NCBI GenBank assembly: GCA_003427395.1
Contig: BFEA01000555.1
Coordinates: 502,664 to 526,911 of the forward strand
DNA: 24,248 nucleotides
Direction: 5' to 3'
Origin: Chara braunii
Lineage: Eukaryota > Streptophyta > Charophyceae > Charales > Characeae
Notes under the pieces: model-generated
Told to the model about the DNA's origin: nothing
What the model saw: the letters and a program-made list of their open reading frames with translations, nothing else
Database searches by the model: none
Made by a program: the position numbers and the translations under genes
Shown: positions 17,639 through 24,248 of the stretch, in pieces
How positions within the stretch are numbered: the first letter of the stretch is position 1
How the letters are laid out: the number at the start of each line of letters is the position of its first letter

Positions 17639-17674
17639 CTCACACTCTGAATGAAAGACAGCACAGGGTGTGAG
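17639..17674. repeat. Hairpin immediately upstream of the PBS
   Basis: CTCACACTCTG (17639-17649) and CAGGGTGTGAG (17664-17674) are inverted with one mismatch in 11. The structure ends one or two bases before the primer-binding site. Confidence 0.6.
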
Positions 17675-17676
17675 GT

Positions 17677-17689
17677 TGGTATCGAAGCC
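17677..17689 (+). other. Primer-binding site (tRNA-primed minus-strand start)
   Basis: TGGTATCGAAGCC has the form TGG + complement of a tRNA 3' end. It matches 11 of 13 bases of the plant initiator-Met PBS TGGTATCAGAGCC. It lies 124 bp before gag, as expected for an LTR retrotransposon. Which tRNA primes is not decided by sequence alone. Confidence 0.6.
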
Positions 17690-17701
17690 GACACGTGTCG
17701 G
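17688..17701. repeat. 14-bp perfect palindrome overlapping the PBS end
   Basis: CCGACACGTGTCGG is a perfect palindrome that includes CACGTG. It overlaps the last two bases of the primer-binding site. In retroviruses a palindrome downstream of the PBS nucleates RNA dimers. A similar role here is inference. Confidence 0.75.
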
Positions 17702-17812
17702 TTCTGATGATAGTAAGTCGAACTGGCGAGAGGTAGGAGAGACCCTCCACTAGCTCGTCGAGATCGCCCAGTAACCAGGTCTCAGTCTAGTGCGATTGCA
17801 CCCGCAATACCA

Positions 17813-18475
17813 ATGGTGGACGGTACTAGGGTGATCATTAGCATCCCTGCCCCCTTCCCCTTCTTCCCCAACCATACCCATCCTGAGGCTTGGCTGGAAG
17901 CTGTCGAAGCTCAGAACTATAGCGTAGCCGATCTCCCCCGCGTTCTGACATTGCTACTCCGCAACACGTCGCATGACTGGTTTAGAAAACATATATGGGT
18001 AGATTGGGCTACTTTCAAGACGGCCTTTTTGGCTCGATTCGATACAATCAGTGAAGATGCCGCCTGGTACGTACTCAAAAATCGACCCCACGGACCAGGG
18101 GAATTGTTGCCCGATTTCGTCGATCGATTTCAAACCACGTTGGATAAATCCGGGCGAGACGAGAAATCCGCTCGAGATTTGTTTATTGATCACCTTCGAA
18201 ATCCGACATTGAAAGGGAAATTACAGAAAAAGGTTCCGCCGAAAACGCACCTGTTATCGGCTATCATCACTAAGCCGTTGAAACTGGATCTGGCTGATAC
18301 CAGAAAATATATCAGCCAGGGAGATGAAGACATTACGGATACCATACGGGATGTAACGGCCAAAAGGCGATCATGGTTGCAGGCGGTCAAACGGTTTTAC
18401 CCCGCCCCGACCATAACCTTTCAGGTGGGATCGCTTCTGATATCCCGATTGCTTCTCCTTCCTCTCTCCCGGTGA
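17813..18475 (+). CDS. gag: Gag, N-terminal and capsid part
   Basis: The structural protein of the retroelement, expected to assemble the particle and package the RNA. The frame starts at ATG 17813, the first long open frame after the PBS. Residues of about 20-150 have the layout of the retrotransposon Gag domain: a Trp-rich helical region (HPEAWLEAVE, SHDWFRKHIW), then WATFKTAFLARFD, then PGELLPDFVDRFQTTLD. The meaningful reading leaves this frame somewhere between 18373 and 18475. The tail after that point looks unnatural (Leu/Ser/Arg), and a second frame carries the rest of Gag. The frame change is most simply an indel in this copy. A programmed shift is possible, but I see no classical slippery site. 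Confidence 0.7.
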   Translation: MVDGTRVIISIPAPFPFFPNHTHPEAWLEAVEAQNYSVADLPRVLTLLLRNTSHDWFRKHIWVDWATFKTAFLARFDTISEDAAWYVLKNRPHGPGELLPDFVDRFQTTLDKSGRDEKSARDLFIDHLRNPTLKGKLQKKVPPKTHLLSAIITKPLKLDLADTRKYISQGDEDITDTIRDVTAKRRSWLQAVKRFYPAPTITFQVGSLLISRLLLLPLSR

Positions 18476-18897
18476 ATCAACCGATTGCAGCCGTTAGAAG
18501 CGGAACCTCATCCGAACCCCCCTCGCCGGCCGTAACCAATCTACACCTTGCCCAGATGATCCATACGGCTACTACCAAGCAGTCTGAATGGATGGGCAAC
18601 CTGATCCAAATGCAGGCCGCCCATATGGAACGAATGGAACAGATAATGAGCAGGCTCATCAAGCCTAACCCAGCTCCTGCTCGGCCTGCCACTGCATCGT
18701 TTCCACTCTTACCTGCTCCGCCTGCTCCAGGATTCGCCCCTCAGTTTCCCCATCTAGCTAATCCAGCAGGAAAAATCGAGTGTTTTAACTACAAACAGCC
18801 CGGACACTTTGCTCGGGACTGTCCGAGCCGAAACAAAATCAGCCTCCCCCTGTTGCGCCCCCCGTCGCCCTTAATCAAGGATGAGTGGCTGCTTTGA
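18373..18897 (+). pseudogene. gag: Gag C-terminal part with degenerate zinc knuckle
   Basis: This frame is shifted relative to the upstream Gag frame and overlaps it by about 100 bp. It holds a Pro/Ser-rich linker, an amphipathic Met/Gln-rich helix (SEWMGNLIQMQAAHMERM), more Pro/Ala-rich linker and a nucleocapsid-type zinc knuckle starting at 18781. The knuckle should read C-x2-C-x4-H-x4-C. Here the second Cys is Tyr (CFNYKQPGHFARDC, TAC at 18790), so zinc binding is probably lost. The stop TGA (18895-18897) overlaps an ATG in the next frame as TGATG. Confidence 0.7.
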
Positions 18898-19748
18898 TGG
18901 ATACGGATCAAGGAACAGAACTCGTGGCATATGCCCCCGAGCAGCCTTCCCCTTCGACGACACTGGCGTCGACATCAGGAACTTCCTCCTCTGACGCTGC
19001 TGACATAGTCGATCCACTCGAATACCTTCATCTTGCAGGCATGATCGGAGCAATCCGATCGGTCCCGGATGATCTCGAGTGGGTTGATCGCGAGTCCAAT
19101 CCTGGACCGCAGTTTCGGACAGGAGACATTGATGTATTGAAAACACTCTAGCAACTAGATATCCGCGTGCCCATCCCAGTGGGACATCTGCTCACCATAT
19201 CTGAAGTGACGAACGATAAGCTTCTACAACACTGCCAGAAAAATCAAAAGCGTTTCACCTATCAACGCATACAACGGATGTTGAAGAAGAAAGAAGAAAG
19301 CGAGGAAGTTGTACCCCCCGAGCCTGACACAAAAGAACCCGAACCTGAAGCCGCACGTATAGCAGCAATCTCTTTAGTAAAGAAAAATCACTTTGTACGA
19401 GCTCGGCCGGTATTATGGAAAAGTGTGGAATGTGACTGTGAAGTTTGGGGTAAGCCGTTTAATGCACTAATCGACACAGGGTCTTCTGCAGTGGCCATAT
19501 CATTGGAGACTGTTAAAAAGACGGGACGACTTGTATCCATTCTTCCTCAATCTGACAAAGACAACTATGTCTCTGTTGATGAGGAAGCAATGAACATTGT
19601 AGGCATTATCGAGAACGTGGCGGTAAAGGTCGGGCGAGTACACGTCCTTGTTAACGCACTCGTAATAGATGTACGTTCCTACTCTGTGTTGTTGGGATTA
19701 CCTTGGGCAATGGCGGTAGGCGCACGTCTGCATTTCGATTTGAAATAA
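18885..19748 (+). pseudogene. pol: Pol N-terminal linker and aspartic protease (one in-frame stop)
   Basis: A third frame, open from 18885 with its first ATG at 18897 inside the Gag stop. A low-complexity Ser/Thr/Asp linker ends at an in-frame TAG (19149-19151). After the stop the same frame continues to TAA 19746-19748. It encodes a helix like those before Gypsy proteases (VPIPVGHLLTIS), a Lys/Glu-rich linker, and a retropepsin-like domain. The catalytic motif IDTGSS starts at 19470 (Asp codon 19473). The C-terminal signature SVLLGLPWA follows. The catalytic triad residues are present, so the breaks are in expression and not in the active site. Confidence 0.7.
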
Positions 19749-20747
19749 TTGATGCTCACACAAACTGGGGGAAAGCCTTAGATTGTTCCTTTGCGGGTTT
19801 CCACCCGAACGATAAAACAAGTTCCTAACTCGCCCCAAATAGGGATGATCCGAGGCATTGATCCCGAGGAGTGCTCCCCTTCGCGCCTCGGGGATGGAAT
19901 TAAGGAACGAGAATACGAAGAAGAGATGCCCAGTAAAGAGGAATGAAAGCATCTGGTTGAACTTTTCGAACATGAAACCCCCGAAAAATTTCGAGTGTGC
20001 CCCGACACCGCTCGAAGCTTCTACGTGGATTCTGAAGACAGTGCATTCACGCCTCTGACAACCCAGGTCAGTCCTTCAGTCCTCCTCGGGGAACCCATAT
20101 TACAAGTTTTCAATATGGCTGATGATTTGGAACCCCCTCGCACCTTGTACGAGAGAGCTCTTTCCTTACGAACGCGTTATCAGCAAACGGAACAGTATTT
20201 GGACGTTTCTGTTTTTCCACCCCGATCATTATTAACGATAGGAGCCACCATCGCCTTGGTGAAACAAGAAGCGGAAGCACCGGTAAGTGACATGCCGAAT
20301 CTAATGCAATAAATGACGGATCTAACAGGGCTAACTGTGGAACCGACTTCGGTTGGTTCAGAGACTGACGCTGAAACTAAAGAAACGGAGATGATCAGCC
20401 CCGCTGAGTCCCAGATGATAGCAACTGTCTTTTCTATTCGCACCTGTAGTTCCGTTTTCTCTAGTGTCCATGAGCGGCAGAAACGGCCGGTTGATTGGAT
20501 CGATATGCCCCTTAATATGTCAAGGGAATTGACGATCCCCCTCCTGAGTCACGTCCCCGCGGAACTTCGGAAGTCGTTAATCTGTGTATTGAATGGTTAC
20601 GTAGAAGTGTTGAGCGTGCATGACAATGATATGGGGATAACTAATGTAATTGAACATGCCATTCTCACGGGATATCATCCACCCATTAGCTGCGCTCCCT
20701 ACCGATACTCGCCAACTCAACGAGCGACCGCCTTTCAGCGGATTTAG
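19749..20747 (+). pseudogene. pol: Pol spacer and RT N-terminus, broken by stops
   Basis: The same frame as the protease and RT, with no indel, but with stops at 19779 (TAG), 19944 (TGA), 20310 (TAA) and 20745 (TAG). The Glu/Lys-rich and Pro-rich spacer leads, near 20650, into the conserved start of Gypsy reverse transcriptases (VIEHAILTGYHPPIS, then APYRYSPTQR). The last TAG falls inside this RT N-terminal block, just before EFEANGWIEP. The segment is recognisable only as part of pol and cannot be translated continuously. Confidence 0.65.
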
Positions 20748-22070
20748 GAGTTCGAAGCTAATGGATGGATCGAACCCGCTATAGGACCATGGTCTTTTCC
20801 TGTAGTGATAGTACCCAAGAAGGCTGGGGGGATTCACATTTGCATTGATTATCGAAAGCTGAATGATATCACGATTAAAGATGTGTATCCCCTCCCCCGG
20901 ATTGATGAGTTATTGGATGCGATTGGGAGTGCTCGATTTTTCAGTAAGTTTGATATTCGTCATGGGTTCCATCATCTTCTTGTCCAAGAGGAAGATCGAC
21001 CGAAAACAACGTTTGTGCTTTTCGAAGGCACGTGGCAATGGATTCGATGTCCGATGGGTATCTGCGATGCCCCTGCAACTTTTCAGTGGACCATGATCAT
21101 GATTTTTCATAATTTCGTACGGAAGACTCGTTTGGCACAGAGCATCATCAACTACTGCGTGATTGTGTACATGGATGACATCTTGGTGTATTCGAGTCTC
21201 TACGAGGGACACGTGCAACACATCGAATGGGCCCTGCATGTGCTACGAGATGCAGGTTTCAAGGTGGCGCTTGAGAAGTGTCAGTTTTTCCTCACCACCA
21301 TTTTCTTCCTGGGGCACGTGGTGACAAACAAGGGACTCCAACCGGAGCCGCAGATGGTGACAGCTGTCAGGGACGCGCCAGTGCCTACCACTATCATGCA
21401 AGTTCGCGCCTTTCTGGGCCTAGCCTCGTATTACCGAAGATTTATTAAGGGCTTCGCGGCGATTGCGGGACCCCTCACAAATCTCCTGCGCAAGGATCAG
21501 CCGTTGATCTGGACGCCGGAGTGCGATCAAGCGTTCTCCAAACTCAAGGCTGCTCTCATTTCGGCTCCGGTCCTTATAAGACTGGATCTCGAAAAACCTT
21601 TTGTTCTCATCACCTTCTGGCAGCCAGAGGCGATTTCGGCGATCCTTGCCCAGGTGGGACCAAGCGGACTCGAGAATGTGGTGGAGTATGCGTCCAAATC
21701 AGTGCCCGCCTGCAAGCGCAACTACGCCGCTCCAACGGGTGAATGCTATGCGGCCCTCTGGGGAATCAGTCACTTTCGTGCTTACTTGTACGACCGAAAA
21801 TTCACCCTGGTGACTGATCATGAGCCCCTGTTGGCTCTGAAGAAGTCGAAGGATTACTCGGGCATGATTGGGCGATTGGCAACGGTGTTGCAGAGCATGG
21901 ACTTTGACATCCGCCATCGGAAGCACGAAAGACATGGGAATGCGGACGGACTGACACGTCTGCACCGACCAGAGAAAGTTCCGAGAAATGAGGAGGTGAT
22001 TCCGTGGAACGAACCCGAGCAGAAGATTGGACCTCGGTACGACCAAGTGGAGATTTTGTCGAAGCAGTAA
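20748..22070 (+). CDS. pol: Reverse transcriptase and RNase H
   Basis: This copies the element RNA into DNA and degrades the RNA strand. The open segment runs from after TAG 20745-20747 to TAA 22068-22070 (440 codons). Its first codons read straight into RT, with no in-frame ATG near the start, so it depended on upstream translation. RT motifs: VPKKAGGIHICIDYRKLN, FDIRHGFH, PMGICDAPATFQ and the catalytic VYMDDILVYS (YMDD at 21168-21179), all with acidic residues intact. The thumb/connection FLGLASYYRRFIKGFA is typical of Ty3/Gypsy. RNase H has the Glu (GECYA) and TDHEPL motifs. The first catalytic Asp, expected after Thr in the opening strand, is replaced by Phe (TFW, TTC at 21615). RT looks sound, but RNase H is probably inactive. 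Confidence 0.85.
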   Translation, partial: EFEANGWIEPAIGPWSFPVVIVPKKAGGIHICIDYRKLNDITIKDVYPLPRIDELLDAIGSARFFSKFDIRHGFHHLLVQEEDRPKTTFVLFEGTWQWIRCPMGICDAPATFQWTMIMIFHNFVRKTRLAQSIINYCVIVYMDDILVYSSLYEGHVQHIEWALHVLRDAGFKVALEKCQFFLTTIFFLGHVVTNKGLQPEPQMVTAVRDAPVPTTIMQVRAFLGLASYYRRFIKGFAAIAGPLTNLLRKDQPLIWTPECDQAFSKLKAALISAPVLIRLDLEKPFVLITFWQPEAISAILAQVGPSGLENVVEYASKSVPACKRNYAAPTGECYAALWGISHFRAYLYDRKFTLVTDHEPLLALKKSKDYSGMIGRLATVLQSMDFDIRHRKHERHGNADGLTRLHRPEKVPRNEEVIPWNEPEQKIGPRYDQVEILSKQ

Positions 22071-22199
22071 GTGACACGAGGACTAATTTGCCTGCTCTAC
22101 TCTCTCCACAATTCAGTCCCGTCTCTCCCCTTCTGTCATCATGACTACCCCACCGGCCTCCACAACCCCTTCTTCTCCTACTAATTCTGCCCCTCTTAG
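22067..22199 (+). other. Candidate 133-nt intron joining RT/RH to integrase
   Basis: The donor GTAAGT at 22067 contains the RNase H stop codon. A TACTAAT branch-like motif lies at 22179-22185 with a pyrimidine stretch and acceptor TAG ending at 22199. Removing 133 nt would link the RNase H frame to the PHD-integrase frame and delete both the stop and the downstream ATG. This is inference from motifs and frame arithmetic only. Confidence 0.3.
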
Positions 22200-23877
22200 T
22201 TCCTCAGCTTTCTTCGCCACCCTTCCCGATAAATTCTGCTATTTTTTCACGTGTATTGCACGAGTTTATGGGGTCGACTGTCATCCCTTTGAGACCGGAT
22301 TTGTCGATTGGGTAGAATGTGCCACGTGTGTCAACCGTGCGCACGGGGCCTGCGTTCGATATCGAACGAGTAGCAAGGAATGGAGGTGCCCCCTGTGTAG
22401 AACGAACAAACTCCCCACGGATTTTCGATTCGAGGCCGCCTGTACGGACGGTCCTGAATACGGCGAAAAATACCGACCGGCAGAAGTCTGGACGGATAAA
22501 ATTTTATTGGCGAAATTAGCGGGATTATCATTGGGCCATCTCACCAAACACGACAGACGTAGGGCGACCGAGAGATCTCGGGACTATCGATGGATCAACG
22601 GTCATTTGGAAAAACGTAAAACCGACGGATTGGGGTCGTGGCTGACAGTTCCCCATCCCTTCCAGAGATACGATTGGATCCGATCTGCTCACGAGGAACA
22701 GACCGCTCATTTTGCGATACGTGTCACGGAGGCAACTGTAGACCAGAATCGATGGTTTTGGTCCAATATACGAGATGATGTCAAATACATTGTCGCTAAC
22801 TGTCTCGTCTGTACCGCTGATCGCGCCCTTATACGGGGACCAAACACGATCGTACCAACAGAAGTAGAGCGTCCTTTCCAGCGAGTCAGTATGGACACGA
22901 CAGATATTGACGTGCCACCTGGCCCAAACCACTGTGAATATTCTATCCTGTTGGTTTTAATTGACTATTTTTCCAAAGACATCGAAGTCTATCCCTGTAA
23001 GACCCGAAAGGCCGCAGAAATAGCCACGTACATCGAACGATTCCTCTATAACCATCAAGATACAGAAGAAATTCTAACTGACAATGGGTCGGAATTTAAA
23101 TGTGAGGTAGAAGAACTACTTGCGCGAAGGGGCGTCACGCTCCGACATACGGCACCCCATGTGTCCCAGTCGAACGGGTTGGCCGAGAATGCCAACCGTA
23201 TGATTAAAACCGCCCTTCGCAGGAACTTAGCGGCACACGACACGCGTCCGTGGCCCGAGATTGTATATCAGATCGTCGGCATCCACCGGGCCACCCCTCA
23301 CGAGTCTACGGGGTTCACCCCCTTTCAACTTCGAACTAATAGCCTCCCCTGTGTCGATTACCGGGGTAACTCGAAAATTGCCGAAGCAGGGGGTAGAGAC
23401 ACGCATGCAGCCCTCAAGGCCAAGGCCAAAAGGTACACCGATTTGATGGAACGGGCCGTCCCGAAGCTAGCCCGAAAAAGGCAAAGGATGACCGAGCTGG
23501 CCCACGGTAGACAGGTCCGTAGCTACGAGGCCCGGAATGGAAATGCTGGGCCCCAGTACCAGTATAAATTGGGGGACCCAGTGCAGGTACGTAAATGTGC
23601 ATGCGACCGGAAACTCGCTCCCAAGTTCTCTGGCTGTTTTCACGTAACGGTTGTCGAACTCGGACCCAACGGCGCTAACATGGTGCGCATCGCGCCTGAG
23701 GCTAGCACCAGCCATAGCTCCGTCCCCATCGTCAGACATACCTCCTACCTCCGTCTCCTTCCTCCTTCTGATTTTCCTCCCTCTTCTTCCTCGGAAAGCG
23801 AGAAAAACGACGACGATCTAACCTTCTCTCCTCTTTCTCCCTCTTGTCCCTCGTCCTCCTCTCCCACCTCGCCATGA
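22141..23877 (+). CDS. pol: PHD-type zinc finger fused to Ty3/Gypsy integrase
   Basis: An intact 578-codon ORF starting at ATG 22141, 70 bp after the RNase H stop, in a different frame. Residues 33-86 form a PHD-like C4HC3 finger: C60-x2-C63-x4-H68-x2-C71, then C83-x2-C86, with the usual Trp two residues before C83. The first pair is among C33, C38 and C47. The integrase HHCC domain follows (H184, H190, C221, C224). The catalytic core has D252, D314 (ILTDNGSEF) and E349 (NGLAEN). The last spacing is one residue shorter than D,D-35-E. The C-terminus has a GPY/F-like module (KLGDPVQVRKC...KLAPKFSGCF) and a Ser/Pro-rich acidic tail, with no chromodomain. Known PHD fingers often read histone H3 tails, so target-site selection by chromatin is a reasonable inference. 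Confidence 0.85.
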   Translation: MTTPPASTTPSSPTNSAPLSSSAFFATLPDKFCYFFTCIARVYGVDCHPFETGFVDWVECATCVNRAHGACVRYRTSSKEWRCPLCRTNKLPTDFRFEAACTDGPEYGEKYRPAEVWTDKILLAKLAGLSLGHLTKHDRRRATERSRDYRWINGHLEKRKTDGLGSWLTVPHPFQRYDWIRSAHEEQTAHFAIRVTEATVDQNRWFWSNIRDDVKYIVANCLVCTADRALIRGPNTIVPTEVERPFQRVSMDTTDIDVPPGPNHCEYSILLVLIDYFSKDIEVYPCKTRKAAEIATYIERFLYNHQDTEEILTDNGSEFKCEVEELLARRGVTLRHTAPHVSQSNGLAENANRMIKTALRRNLAAHDTRPWPEIVYQIVGIHRATPHESTGFTPFQLRTNSLPCVDYRGNSKIAEAGGRDTHAALKAKAKRYTDLMERAVPKLARKRQRMTELAHGRQVRSYEARNGNAGPQYQYKLGDPVQVRKCACDRKLAPKFSGCFHVTVVELGPNGANMVRIAPEASTSHSSVPIVRHTSYLRLLPPSDFPPSSSSESEKNDDDLTFSPLSPSCPSSSSPTSP

Positions 23878-24248
23878 GTTTCATCACGGAGCGGGTTCTC
23901 GACGCACAACTACGGCAGCCACGTGGCCACNTCTCAGAGATCCGGCAAGTTTGTCACCCTCGGCTCAATACGGATCTCCGCCGTTTGATGCGATTCTTCT
24001 GCGACGAAGGTATCTGTGTCGCCGCCACGTTTCGGATAAAAGGAAGCCCTCACACGATAGTGTTCGCGGAGGTTACCGCAGTTCATCGGCGAGCGGGTCC
24101 CAGAACGAGCCACGTCACCACAGTGGCGGCATTCACCGGCGACATCAGCTCGGTCAATCCGCTGCGGCATACCGCGATCTTGGCCTCGCTGCGCGAGTGG
24201 ACGGAGCAAGTGTCCAACGTGTGGCAGCACGTCCTCGCCCGGGAGGGG
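23874..24248 (+). CDS. Unknown ORF downstream of integrase, runs off window
   Basis: ATG 23874 overlaps the integrase stop as ATGA, and the frame stays open for all 125 remaining codons to the window end. One codon contains an undetermined base (23932). The product begins MSFITERVLDAQLRQPRG and looks globular and soluble, with a predicted strand-rich middle (FRIKGSPHTIVFAEVTAV). I recognise no family and see no signal peptide or membrane helix, so nothing so far suggests an envelope protein. It is an extra 3' gene of the retroelement or, less likely, the start of LTR sequence that happens to be open. The tight overlap suggests coupled translation. Confidence 0.5.
   Translation, partial: MSFITERVLDAQLRQPRGHXSEIRQVCHPRLNTDLRRLMRFFCDEGICVAATFRIKGSPHTIVFAEVTAVHRRAGPRTSHVTTVAAFTGDISSVNPLRHTAILASLREWTEQVSNVWQHVLAREG

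Larger units (their letters stand above)
14988..17675 (+). mobile_element. Putative 5' LTR of a Ty3/Gypsy-type element
   Basis: Left limit: the tRNA-headed repeat breaks off and TGTGACGAGCC, a typical Gypsy LTR start, begins at 14988. Right limit: a primer-binding site lies at 17677. In between are a pyrimidine-rich U3-like region (about 15460-15660), a CCAAT/TATA promoter, and about 1.7 kb that would be R-U5. At 2.7 kb it would be a long LTR. The 3' LTR lies outside the window, so neither edge can be confirmed by comparison. The true LTR could be shorter, with extra leader. Confidence 0.4.

Noticed and set aside
18425-18490. Intron explaining the gag frame change
   Set aside because: GTGGGA...GATTGCAG could be splice sites, but the 66-nt length does not change frame. 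An indel is simpler.
18885-22070. Stop-codon reassignment (TAA/TAG as sense)
   Set aside because: The integrase and 3' ORFs (over 700 codons) contain no such codons, TGA also interrupts the frame, and other damage is present. Decay explains it better.
23874-24248. Envelope gene
   Set aside because: The visible 125 codons show no signal peptide, membrane helix or glycoprotein features. The call is left as unknown.

Overview
This is repeat-rich nuclear DNA from a eukaryote. It has long homopolymer and dinucleotide tracts, tRNA-derived retroposons, foldback elements, a U2 snRNA retropseudogene and a large Ty3/Gypsy-type LTR retrotransposon. I see no convincing intact host gene. The lineage is uncertain. 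The U2 copy has a 5' end (ACCTTTCTC) of the land-plant/algal/protist kind, not the animal ATCGCTTCTC kind. The retroelement primer-binding site is one or two substitutions from the plant initiator-Met type. Together these weakly favour a streptophyte alga or another plant-like or protist genome. Codon use fits the standard code.

Layout, left half (1-14,987). This half is a nested graveyard of non-autonomous elements. It holds an 85-bp tandem duplication (295-464), a 19-bp triplet (560-616), and two foldback/MITE-like elements (1144-1487 and 1663-1828) with a (GGGT)n quadruplex tract between them. A tRNA-headed SINE lies at 2811-3288. Six copies of a short unit with two hairpins, several of them A-tailed, occur at about 3.5, 4.2, 9.4, 10.95, 11.0 and 12.1 kb. 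Three copies of a ~1-kb element with one or two tRNA-like pol III promoters lie at 5038-6150, 12244-13235 and 14155-14980. The U2 retropseudogene with target-site duplication is at 13364-13504. Long CG/TG, CA, GA, GAA, TTC and poly-C tracts separate them. Short, weak candidate reading frames at 7771-8010 and 8290-8598 are the only hints of host coding sequence.

Layout, right half (about 14,988-24,248). A Gypsy-type element appears to interrupt the third copy of the tRNA-headed element. It starts with a long putative 5' LTR (about 14,988-17,675) holding a CCAAT/TATA promoter with nested palindromes and a 178-codon ORF. Then come a primer-binding site (17,677-17,689), gag in two frames, and a protease/RT/RNase H frame with six in-frame stops. 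A separate, intact 578-codon ORF follows, joining an N-terminal PHD-type zinc finger to an integrase. A further ORF begins at an ATGA overlap with the integrase stop and runs off the window end. The 3' LTR is outside the window.

Working picture: the LTR promoter drives a genomic RNA, Gag would package it, and PR/RT/RH and the PHD-integrase would copy and insert it. The gag/PR/RT parts of this copy are decayed, while the integrase and the last ORF are open. A predicted 133-nt intron could join the RNase H frame to the integrase frame.
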